From contig CAZCEC010000086.1 in assembly GCA_964497615.1 (NCBI GenBank), positions 1-26,161 of the forward strand: DNA of 26,161 nucleotides. The letters run 5' to 3'. The DNA is from CAZCEC01 sp964497615 (GTDB lineage Bacteria; Chloroflexota; Anaerolineae; Anaerolineales; UBA6663). The position numbers and the translations under genes are program-made. This document shows positions 20,856-26,161 of the stretch, piece after piece. Numbering within the stretch: position 1 is the first letter of the stretch; the number at the start of each line of letters is the position of its first letter. Under the pieces are notes generated by a model, which did not search any database, was not told where the DNA came from, and was given only the letters and a program-made list of their open reading frames with translations.

Positions 20856-22016
20856 ATGTTGGTCGGCCAGATCACCGACTGCTACCTGCCCGTTATCAAC
20901 GGCGTCACGACGTTCGTCCGCCTGTTCAAGCGCACCCTCGCCGCCGCAGGCGCGGACCCCTACATCTTCACCAGCGGCCACACCCGCTATCCGGACGACG
21001 AGCCCAACGTCATCCGTTCGCCCGGCCTGCCGCTTGGCGCCACCGGCTACTACGCCGCCCCGCGCCACCCCGCCCGCGTGTGGCAGGCGGCCCGGCGCAT
21101 GGACGTGCTCCACGCCCATCACCCCTTCCTGGCCCTGGGCTTCGCCGCCCGCGTCCGCCGCCACGGCGGCCAACCCATCGTCTTCACCAGCCACACCCGC
21201 TACGACCTCTACGGCCGCTACTACCTGCCCTTCCTCCCGCCCCGCACCGCCGCCGCCCTGATGAGCGCCCTCGTCCGCCGCGCCACCCGCCCCTGCGATC
21301 TCATCCTGGCCGTCTCCGCTGCCGCGCGCGACATGCTGGCCGCCATGCGCGTCCTCGCCCCGGTCGAAGTCGTCCCCAACGGCATCGAGTTGGAGCGCTT
21401 CGCCGCGGCCCAGCCCGCCGCCCGCGCCGATCTGGGCCTGCCGCCCGATGGGTTCCTCGCCCTCTACATCGGCCGCCTCGGCCCCGAAAAGAACTTGCCC
21501 CTCCTGCTGCAAGCCTTCGCCCACGCCGCCCCCCTCGCGCCCGGCCTCCACCTCGCCCTCATCGGCGACGGTCCCCTGGCCGCCAGCCTGCGCACCCAGG
21601 CCGCGGACCTCAACCTGCGCCACCGCCTCCACTTCCTCGGCCGCCACCCCAACGAACACATCCCCGCCCTCGCCGCCCTCGCGAACGCCTTTATCACTGC
21701 TTCCGTCAGCGAAGGCCACCCCATCACCGTCATTGAAGCCCTGGCCGCCGGCTGCCCCGTCGTCGCCTTCCGCGCCCCCGGCATCCAGGAGACCATCCAC
21801 GACGGCGAGAACGGCCTCCTCGCCCCCGCCGCCGACCCCGCCCTCCTGGGCCAAACCCTCGCCCGCCTTGCCGCCTCCCCCGACCTGCGTGCCCGCCTCG
21901 CCCTCGGCGCCCGCGCCTCCGCCGCGCAATACGACATCCGCCTCACCACCCGCCGCATCCTCGGCCTCTACGAAACCCTCCTCAAAGATCGCCCTCGCAA
22001 AAGCGTGTCGCCGTAG
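20856..22016 (+). CDS. GT4-family glycosyltransferase
   Basis: The start is the ATG at 20856 (MLVGQITDCYLPVINGV). A longer reading from 20799 would translate the inverted repeat. The 386-residue GT-B protein has the N-terminal strand-loop DCYLPVINGVTTFVR (acceptor side), HAHHPFLALG, FTSHTRYDLYGRY and AVSAAARDML. The C-terminal donor domain has VVPNGIELERF, ALYIGRLGPEKNL, LIGDGPLAASL and SEGHPITVIEALAAGCPVVAF, the EX7E motif. The family moves activated sugars onto lipids or glycans; N-terminal similarity to alpha-mannosyl and glucosyl diacylglycerol transferases suggests a glycolipid, by inference. The stop TAG is part of a REP-like GTAG head. Confidence 0.9.
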   Translation: MLVGQITDCYLPVINGVTTFVRLFKRTLAAAGADPYIFTSGHTRYPDDEPNVIRSPGLPLGATGYYAAPRHPARVWQAARRMDVLHAHHPFLALGFAARVRRHGGQPIVFTSHTRYDLYGRYYLPFLPPRTAAALMSALVRRATRPCDLILAVSAAARDMLAAMRVLAPVEVVPNGIELERFAAAQPAARADLGLPPDGFLALYIGRLGPEKNLPLLLQAFAHAAPLAPGLHLALIGDGPLAASLRTQAADLNLRHRLHFLGRHPNEHIPALAALANAFITASVSEGHPITVIEALAAGCPVVAFRAPGIQETIHDGENGLLAPAADPALLGQTLARLAASPDLRARLALGARASAAQYDIRLTTRRILGLYETLLKDRPRKSVSP

Positions 22017-22040
22017 GAGCGCTTTGTAAGCGCGATCCGG
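22013..22040 (+). repeat. REP-like element after the glycosyltransferase
   Basis: GTAG followed by GCGCTT-TGT-AAGCGC (stem 22019-22024 / 22028-22033) and GATCC has the typical form of REP elements (GTAGGAGCG...CGCGATCC). The GTAG contains the stop codon TAG of the gene before it. No REP-associated transposase is present in the window. Confidence 0.7.
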
Positions 22041-22049
22041 CATAACTAG

Positions 22050-22165
22050 TCAGTTTCCGATAACTTGCTTTACAAACCATTGTGCTGCACGCTTCAAACG
22101 CCGTGTATTGGGTATTTGTTGGAAAGCAATTAATCTGAACCTGCATAGTTCGGGGCGTTGATGCC
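22050..22165 (+). repeat. Direct repeat A flanking the HNH gene
   Basis: The sequence aligns without a gap to 23050-23165, exactly 1000 bp away. By hand count 62 of the first 91 positions are identical (22050-22140), with weaker similarity (12 of 25) beyond. It can fold into a long imperfect hairpin: TTGCTTT (22065-22071) with AAAGCAA (22123-22129), ACAAA (22072-22076) with TTTGT (22115-22119), and an inner TGCACG (22086-22091) with CGTGTA (22102-22107, one G-U). Confidence 0.75.
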
Positions 22166-22173
22166 GACCGGGT

Positions 22174-22202
22174 TTGTCCGACGCGTTGGCCAGAGCTACA
22201 AT
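22174..22202 (+). promoter_or_regulatory. Promoter of HNH gene
   Basis: TTGTCC (22174-22179) and TACAAT (22197-22202) are 17 bp apart. Transcription near 22209 would give a 22-nt leader containing the Shine-Dalgarno AGGGG (22221-22225) before the ATG at 22231. Unlike most neighbours, this gene has a leader with a ribosome binding site. Confidence 0.6.
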
Positions 22203-22230
22203 CAGTACCAGCCAACTATTAGGGGATATC

Positions 22231-23049
22231 ATGTACTTCGAAGTCACAACGTTTGATCTGCCGTCGCTGTCACGCATGACACCGGCGCTGCTCCAGATTG
22301 GACACCCGCTGGCGGACCAGATCGCATCCTACCCGACTTGGGCGAACGAGTTTGGCCGCAACCTGTATGCCTGGTATCACCATCAGTTCAATCGGCACGT
22401 AGAGATGACACGCATGTCCTTCGAGCGGCGCCACGGCCACTATTCCAGCGACGATCACCCGGACTGGCGCGACTGGTTACGGTACAGCGGGGTAGATCGC
22501 CACCGTGAGATTAAGGACGAACGCGAGCATGCGCTGACAACCTGGCTGGAAAAGGTGACAGGCCACATGCCGGACGAGCCACGCATTTACACTATGGCCG
22601 AGTTGGCCAATATAGTCGCCGACGAAGAGCAATTACCCGTCCGCCGCGAAGAGTTCAATCGGGCCTGGTTCGATCAAGAAATTCACACCACGCCACGGGA
22701 CCAGGAAAGTCTGCGCCAGTGTCCCTACCCAGCCTACTTGGGCACTACACATTGGCGACACGTTCGCTGTGCGCTGATGATGATCCGACACGCCCGCTGC
22801 CAGGCCGCAGAGTGCGACGTATTTGGCGAGTCGTTCTATGGCGACGAGGACAAGTTGCACGTCCATCACAAGAGCTATGCCAACCTCGGCTGCGAGCGAT
22901 ACGATGACCTGTCGCTGCTCTGCGACCGCCACCATAAGGAACACCATGAATCCATCGATGGCGGCGGGCCAGGCGTTGAAATGGCGCCCCTCCAAGAGCC
23001 ACCGCTCTTTTCTCTTCTGATACCGCCCGATCCTGGGCCTGACGGCTAA
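22231..23049 (+). CDS. HNH endonuclease-domain protein
   Basis: The ATG at 22231 has AGGGG 5 nt upstream; an ORF start 57 nt further up lies in the promoter. The 272-residue product has an unrecognised N-terminal region rich in Trp, His and Arg (WANEFGRNLYAWYHHQFNRH, DWRDWLRYSGVDRHREI). The C-terminal HNH domain (about 170-240) contains YLGTTHWRHVRC, a Cys pair C190/C195, LHVHHKSYANLG with His212-His213, a DDLSLLC strand and the final DRHHKEHHE. This is the metal-dependent nuclease or nickase fold. No RuvC, integrase or methylase domain is present. Base composition is less GC-rich than that of its neighbours, suggesting transfer. The stop codon TAA adjoins the start of direct repeat B, and repeat A lies upstream, so gene and repeats look like one unit. 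Defence, homing or repair roles are all open. Confidence 0.85.
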   Translation: MYFEVTTFDLPSLSRMTPALLQIGHPLADQIASYPTWANEFGRNLYAWYHHQFNRHVEMTRMSFERRHGHYSSDDHPDWRDWLRYSGVDRHREIKDEREHALTTWLEKVTGHMPDEPRIYTMAELANIVADEEQLPVRREEFNRAWFDQEIHTTPRDQESLRQCPYPAYLGTTHWRHVRCALMMIRHARCQAAECDVFGESFYGDEDKLHVHHKSYANLGCERYDDLSLLCDRHHKEHHESIDGGGPGVEMAPLQEPPLFSLLIPPDPGPDG

Positions 23050-23165
23050 TCAAGTTCCAATAACGTGCTTTGCACGTGACTTTGCTGCCGCGTTAGAACG
23101 CTTCGTTTTGTGCACTCGTCGTAAAGCGATCAATCTGAACTCGTATAAGGCGCGAAGGGCATACC
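23050..23165 (+). repeat. Direct repeat B flanking the HNH gene
   Basis: This is the counterpart of 22050-22165 at an offset of exactly 1000 bp. It begins directly after the HNH stop codon. It has its own hairpins, ACGTGC-TTT-GCACGT (23063-23077) and GCGT-TAGA-ACGC (23090-23101), while the TGCTTT/AAAGCG outer pairing (23066-23071 / 23123-23128) is kept with a G-U. Confidence 0.75.
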
Positions 23166-23170
23166 TTCGC
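23152..23170 (+). terminator. Hairpin after the HNH unit
   Basis: GCGAAGG (23152-23158) pairs perfectly with CCTTCGC (23164-23170) around GCATA. Two T and a G-run follow, not a T-run, so function as an intrinsic terminator is uncertain. Confidence 0.35.
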
Positions 23171-23266
23171 TTGGGGGCGGTTGGCGGCCAGCCCTTCGGA
23201 TCATGCCATTCCGAGGAGCGCTCTTTGCGACGAGGAATCTCCTAGCCCTTTGGCTATCTGCCCCGC

Positions 23267-23295
23267 TTGCCTCACCTCCCCTCCTACCTTACACT
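23267..23295 (+). promoter_or_regulatory. Leaderless promoter of HIT gene
   Basis: TTGCCT (23267-23272) and TACACT (23290-23295) are 17 bp apart. The ATG at 23303 follows the -10 by 7 nt with no Shine-Dalgarno. Confidence 0.55.
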
Positions 23296-23302
23296 ACGCC
23301 CC

Positions 23303-23782
23303 ATGACGGACGCCCCCTCCGACTGGCCCCGCCAACTCGCGGGCACCGACTGCCCCTACTGCCCGCCCCGCCTCCGCATGCACCACCGCCACCTGGACGT
23401 GGCGCGCCTCTCCCGGTCCACGCTCTACCTCATGCGCGATCAGCGCTTCCGCGGCTACTCGCTCCTGATCTACGACGGCGGCCACGCCACCGCCCTCGAA
23501 GCCCTGCCCCCCGCCGACTTCGCCGCCTTCATGGACGATCTGCGCCGCGCCGCCCTCGCCCTGCGCGCCGTGCTCCAGCCCGACCACCTCAACTACGAGT
23601 GCCTCGGCAATCAGACCCCCCACCTGCACTGGCATCTCTTCCCCCGCTACCTGAACGACCCGCGCTGGGGCTATCCCATCTGGGACGGCGAGCCTCTGGA
23701 GCCGCGCGCCGTGACCATCCCCGAGCCGGCAGCGCTGGCCCTGCGTTCCAGGCTGCGTGCCCGCCTCGCGGAGACCGCCTAG
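23303..23782 (+). CDS. HIT-family hydrolase/nucleotidyl transferase
   Basis: The 159-residue product has an early CPYC (17-20), possibly a metal site. It continues FRGYSLLIYDGGHATALEALP, helices around FAAFMDDLRRAALAL and LNYECLGNQTPHLHWHLFPRY. The His triad HLHWH (His107, 109, 111) is the HIT signature. Members hydrolyse or transfer nucleoside phosphate (Ap4A, AMP-lysine, ADP-sulfate and similar). The exact substrate is unknown. An upstream in-frame start (23267) would lie in the promoter. A REP/TGTCATTCCGA-type repeat fragment lies at 23200-23241. The J-domain gene follows 97 nt later. Confidence 0.9.
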   Translation: MTDAPSDWPRQLAGTDCPYCPPRLRMHHRHLDVARLSRSTLYLMRDQRFRGYSLLIYDGGHATALEALPPADFAAFMDDLRRAALALRAVLQPDHLNYECLGNQTPHLHWHLFPRYLNDPRWGYPIWDGEPLEPRAVTIPEPAALALRSRLRARLAETA

Positions 23783-23879
23783 CCTTGCCCCAGCCTCCTC
23801 GCTGGGCCTGTCCGCGCCGCGGCCACCGGTGCGCTGCCCGCCGCCCGGCGCAATCCTGCTCCGCCGCCTGTCATCGCCG

Positions 23880-24332
23880 ATGAAATCCTCCCCCCACGCC
23901 CTCGATTCCCTCAAGCGCCGCCTGCGCCGCCTCAAGCAGCACGAGCTCGCCCTGCGCTTCCAGCACCGCCCGCGCCCGCCCAATGCCCGCCTGGTGTGGG
24001 ATGTCTTCTTCAGCACCCGCGCCAGCCCGCCCCCCGGCATCAAGTACCCCCTTGCCCACCTGGCCGCGCTCGATCAGGCCGCGCTCGATTCAGTCATTGA
24101 GGAATACTCCTATCGGGTCTATTATCAGCACTGCGCCGAGAACGGCCTGCGCCCCGCCGACGTGCACGACCCGCGCCTGCTGGCCCTCATGGGCCTGCCG
24201 CCCCACGCCGGCCTGGCCGAGATCAAGCAGCGCTTTCGCGACCTCGCCAAGCGCCACCATCCCGACCACGGCGGCGACGCCGAGCAGTTCATCGCCCTGA
24301 TGGATGTGTACGAACAGTTGACGGAGAGCTAA
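23880..24332 (+). CDS. J-domain (DnaJ-like) protein
   Basis: I chose the ATG at 23880; the longer reading to 23757 has a low-complexity N-terminus overlapping the HIT gene. The 150-residue product has an unrecognised N-terminal part (basic helix LKRRLRRLKQHELALRFQ, then NARLVWDVFF). A C-terminal J domain follows at about 95-150: PRLLALMGLPPHAGLAEIKQRFRDLAKRHHPDHGGDAEQFIALMDVYEQL. The HPD motif (127-129) needed to stimulate DnaK is intact. There is no Gly/Phe region or zinc domain, so it is a specialised J protein, not DnaJ itself. The stop overlaps the DinB start as TAATG, so the two genes are translationally coupled. Confidence 0.88.
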   Translation: MKSSPHALDSLKRRLRRLKQHELALRFQHRPRPPNARLVWDVFFSTRASPPPGIKYPLAHLAALDQAALDSVIEEYSYRVYYQHCAENGLRPADVHDPRLLALMGLPPHAGLAEIKQRFRDLAKRHHPDHGGDAEQFIALMDVYEQLTES

Positions 24333-24856
24333 TGGATAACCTGCTGCCGATTGCCAATTCCCTGCTGGCCGCCTCCACCGCGCGCTGGCAGCAGCTCGCC
24401 GATATGGCCCCGCCCGAGCTCTGGTCCCAGCGCCCCGCGCCGGAGGCGTGGTCGCCGCACGAGTGCCTGCATCATCTGGTGGAAGTGGAGCAGTTCGTCT
24501 TTCCCGTGCGGCTGCGCGCCTTCCGCGCCGGCAACGACTTCCCCGGCTTCAACCCGCAGACCGACAGCCGCCCCGCCAACCTGGAGCAGGCCCCCGCCCT
24601 CCTGGCCGCCGAGTTCTCCCGCTGGCGCACCAACACCCTGGCCCTGCTGGCCGAGCTGGTCCCCGCCGACCTGGCTCGCACCGCCCGCCACGGCGAGCTG
24701 GGCCCCGTCACCCTGGGCGAGTTTCTGCACGAATGGGTGGCCCACGACCTGATGCACCTGGCCCAGGCCGAGCAGGCCCTCATGCAGCCCTTCATCGCCG
24801 CCTGCGGCCCCTGGCGCCCCTCCTTCGCCGATTACGACCTCACCCCACCCGCTTGA
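24332..24856 (+). CDS. DinB-family protein
   Basis: A 174-residue four-helix-bundle protein of DinB/YfiT type. Helix 1 is LLPIANSLLAASTARWQQLAD. Then come WSPHECLHHLVEVEQFVF with His47-48 and HEWVAHDLMHLAQAEQALM with two further His, giving the usual three-His metal site. Family members include metal-dependent thiol (bacillithiol, mycothiol) transferases and stress-induced proteins; the substrate here is unknown. The start shares one base with the J-domain stop. The last 17 nt overlap the end of the convergent GNAT gene. Confidence 0.88.
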   Translation: MDNLLPIANSLLAASTARWQQLADMAPPELWSQRPAPEAWSPHECLHHLVEVEQFVFPVRLRAFRAGNDFPGFNPQTDSRPANLEQAPALLAAEFSRWRTNTLALLAELVPADLARTARHGELGPVTLGEFLHEWVAHDLMHLAQAEQALMQPFIAACGPWRPSFADYDLTPPA

Positions 24857-25319
24857 GCATATTGATATTTGTAACGTCGTAGCCCAGCTTCTCATACAGC
24901 GCCCGCGCCGCGCGGTTGTTCCCAAACACGTGCAGCCCAATCGACTCCAGCCCCAGCGCCTGCACCTCGCCCTCCGCCGCCCGCATGGCCCCCTCCGCAT
25001 ACCCGCGCCGCCGGTAGGGTGGGTGGATCTCTAGATCGTAGATAAAGGCCTGCCGCCGCGCCTCGATCACTGCGAACCACAGCACCCCCACCGGCTCCGG
25101 CTCGCCCTCGGCCATGATGCTGTAGATGTGCTGCCCCGGCGTGGCCGCCCCTTGGGGCAGCTGGCCCCGGGTCTCCTCGGCGGCGCGGGCCGGCGCTTCT
25201 TCCGTCGTCCAATTGCCCGCCGCCACCTTCTCCGCCGCATAATCCTCAATCAGATGCGCCAGCCAGGCCTCATACTCGGCGGGCGTCATCGGCCGCAATG
25301 TCACGCTCGGTCCCGTCAT
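24840..25319 (-). CDS. GNAT N-acetyltransferase
   Basis: The start is the ATG at 25319 with GGAGG upstream; a longer reading lacks family-like sequence. The 159-residue product opens VTLRPMTPAEYEAWLAHLIEDYAAEK. It contains PVGVLWFAVIEARRQAFIYDLEIHPPYRRRGYAEGAMRAAEGEVQALGL, where RRRGYA is the R/Q-x-x-G-x-A acetyl-CoA loop, and ends SIGLHVFGNNRAARALYEKLGYDVTNINMLK. All GNAT motifs are present. The acceptor is unknown. Its 3' end overlaps the DinB gene by 17 nt, tail to tail. Confidence 0.9.
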   Translation of the reverse strand: MTGPSVTLRPMTPAEYEAWLAHLIEDYAAEKVAAGNWTTEEAPARAAEETRGQLPQGAATPGQHIYSIMAEGEPEPVGVLWFAVIEARRQAFIYDLEIHPPYRRRGYAEGAMRAAEGEVQALGLESIGLHVFGNNRAARALYEKLGYDVTNINMLKRVG

Positions 25320-25409
25320 GCTCCATTTCCTCCGCCGCCCCGCCGCCAGTAGATCGTCCCCATGCTTGCGATGGACGTAGGCACGCGGCCGTCTCACCTG
25401 GACAGCCTG

Positions 25410-26138
25410 CTAGCCCGGCGGTGTGTATCCGCCGGTCCCAAACGCCAGCCCCAACTCCTCCGCCAGCCCCGGCAGCAGCGGCCTCAGCCCCGCGCCCGGG
25501 CACACCGTCGCCTCCGGCTGGAAGTCGCTGTGTCCCGCCAGGTGCGTCAGCGCATACGCCGCCCTCAGGTAAGCGCCCAACTGCCGCAGGCTGTCCAGTT
25601 GCGCCCTCGCCGGGTCGCCGCGCTCGAAGTTGCCCAGCAGCGCCACCCCCAGCGTGCCCGTGTTCGCGCCGCCCGTGTGCGCGCCCCGCGCCCCCACCTC
25701 GCGCCCCGCGTAGATCAGCCCATCCCCGCCGATCAGGAAGTGATAGCCGATGTCGGCGTACCCGCGCCGTTCCATGTGCAGCCGCTGGATGTCCCGTACC
25801 CCGTCAATCGCCGACGCCGTATGGTGCACCACCAATGTATTCAGCGCCTCCCACAGCGGCTCCGCATACACCAGCCAGCCCTCGGGGTTCGTCGCCGCGT
25901 CATAGAAGCCGTGCTCGGCCCGCGCCGTGTGGTCCGGCTCCTCTGCCCCCCACGCCTCCCGGCTGATGATCTCCGGCGCGCTGATGGCCGCCGCGCTGGC
26001 CGTCGCCGCCGCCGCCTCCCGCCCGGCCCTGCCCCCCGCGCCGCCCCCCGCGCCGCACCCTGCCAGCACCGCCCCGGCCCCCGCTGCCGCCCCCGCCACC
26101 AACGCCCGCCTCCGCGACACCCGCCCCATTCCTCTCAT
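25410..26138 (-). CDS. Secreted N-acetylmuramoyl-L-alanine amidase (PGRP/Amidase_2 type)
   Basis: The 242-residue product starts with VSRRRALVAG and a hydrophobic stretch ending LAGC (Cys28). This combines a possible Tat-type twin-Arg signal with a lipobox. An Ala/Gly-rich linker follows, then the domain from about residue 56. It includes the zinc-ligand region LNTLVVHHTASA (His105 or His106), GYHFLIGGDGLIYAGREVGARGAHTGGANTGTLGVALLGNF (132-171) and HSDFQPEATVCPG with His203 and Cys213. The His, His, Cys ligand set fits the amidase_2/PGRP fold that cleaves the MurNAc-L-Ala bond of peptidoglycan. The ATG at 26138 may be replaced by the one at 26129. Sequence upstream is cut by the window edge at 26161. 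Confidence 0.9.
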   Translation of the reverse strand: MRGMGRVSRRRALVAGAAAGAGAVLAGCGAGGGAGGRAGREAAAATASAAAISAPEIISREAWGAEEPDHTARAEHGFYDAATNPEGWLVYAEPLWEALNTLVVHHTASAIDGVRDIQRLHMERRGYADIGYHFLIGGDGLIYAGREVGARGAHTGGANTGTLGVALLGNFERGDPARAQLDSLRQLGAYLRAAYALTHLAGHSDFQPEATVCPGAGLRPLLPGLAEELGLAFGTGGYTPPG

Positions 26139-26161
26139 CCATCCTCCCCGCCCCCACTTCC

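Noticed and set aside
22050..23049. IscB/HEARO-type nuclease with an omega RNA
   Set aside because: The protein has only an HNH domain and no RuvC or bridge helix, and it is much shorter than IscB.
22050..23165. Direct repeats A and B as integron attC sites
   Set aside because: The layout (repeat right after a gene stop) is cassette-like, but neither copy ends in a GTTRRRY core site with a matching RYYYAAC, and no integrase is present.

Overview
The window is a very GC-rich bacterial chromosome segment. It most resembles the Chloroflexota (Anaerolineae-like). That guess rests on the secreted lipoprotein with a Thr/Pro-rich linker, the mixture of sugar-acid and polyamine genes, and the many short text-like dispersed repeats; there is no rRNA or marker gene to confirm it. 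No tRNA, rRNA, CRISPR array, transposase or integrase was found. Most genes have very short spacers, and several start codons lie only 6-8 nt downstream of a -10 hexamer, which suggests leaderless mRNAs.

Layout. 1-4993: a lipoprotein gene broken by an apparent 2-bp deletion, a large GH63-like (alpha/alpha)6-barrel protein, then a TetR regulator and a cupin gene behind a strong promoter overlapped by a double palindromic operator. 4994-6474: a repeat-filled spacer and an S51-like (cyanophycinase/dipeptidase E type) protein carrying a CysS-type C-terminal tail. 6483-10827: a complete polyamine-type ABC importer in the order potD-potA-potB-potC. 10830-19805, nearly all on the minus strand: an SDR oxidoreductase, a SppA peptidase with a DUF4256 gene, a methyltransferase, an Entner-Doudoroff type pair (KDG kinase and KDPG aldolase) behind an Asp-box protein, a DUF559 endonuclease-like gene, a class III (GABA-type) aminotransferase behind a tandem-repeat protein, and a small membrane protein. 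19806-26161: a 75-bp tandem repeat, a GNAT acetyltransferase, a GT4 glycosyltransferase, an HNH-protein gene set between two diverged direct repeats, a HIT protein, a J-domain protein, a DinB protein, another GNAT and a Tat/lipoprotein-type amidase cut close to the window end.

How the genes may work together (inference). PotDABC would import putrescine or spermidine, and the aminotransferase could process GABA derived from putrescine, although the two loci are about 7 kb apart and on opposite strands. KDPG aldolase and KDG kinase are translationally coupled through 4-nt overlaps and would convert 2-keto-3-deoxygluconate to pyruvate and glyceraldehyde-3-phosphate.

The most distinctive non-coding feature is the density of structured repeats. 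These include a palindromic CCCTTCCCT-type family with seven copies, a 15/16-bp inverted repeat in two copies, REP-like hairpins, and low-complexity inverted repeats. Some supply stop codons or promoter-like hexamers to neighbouring genes. The best candidate for something undescribed is the HNH unit at about 22050-23165, bounded by ungapped direct repeats offset by exactly 1000 bp. The second is the capped five-repeat protein at 18797-19264.
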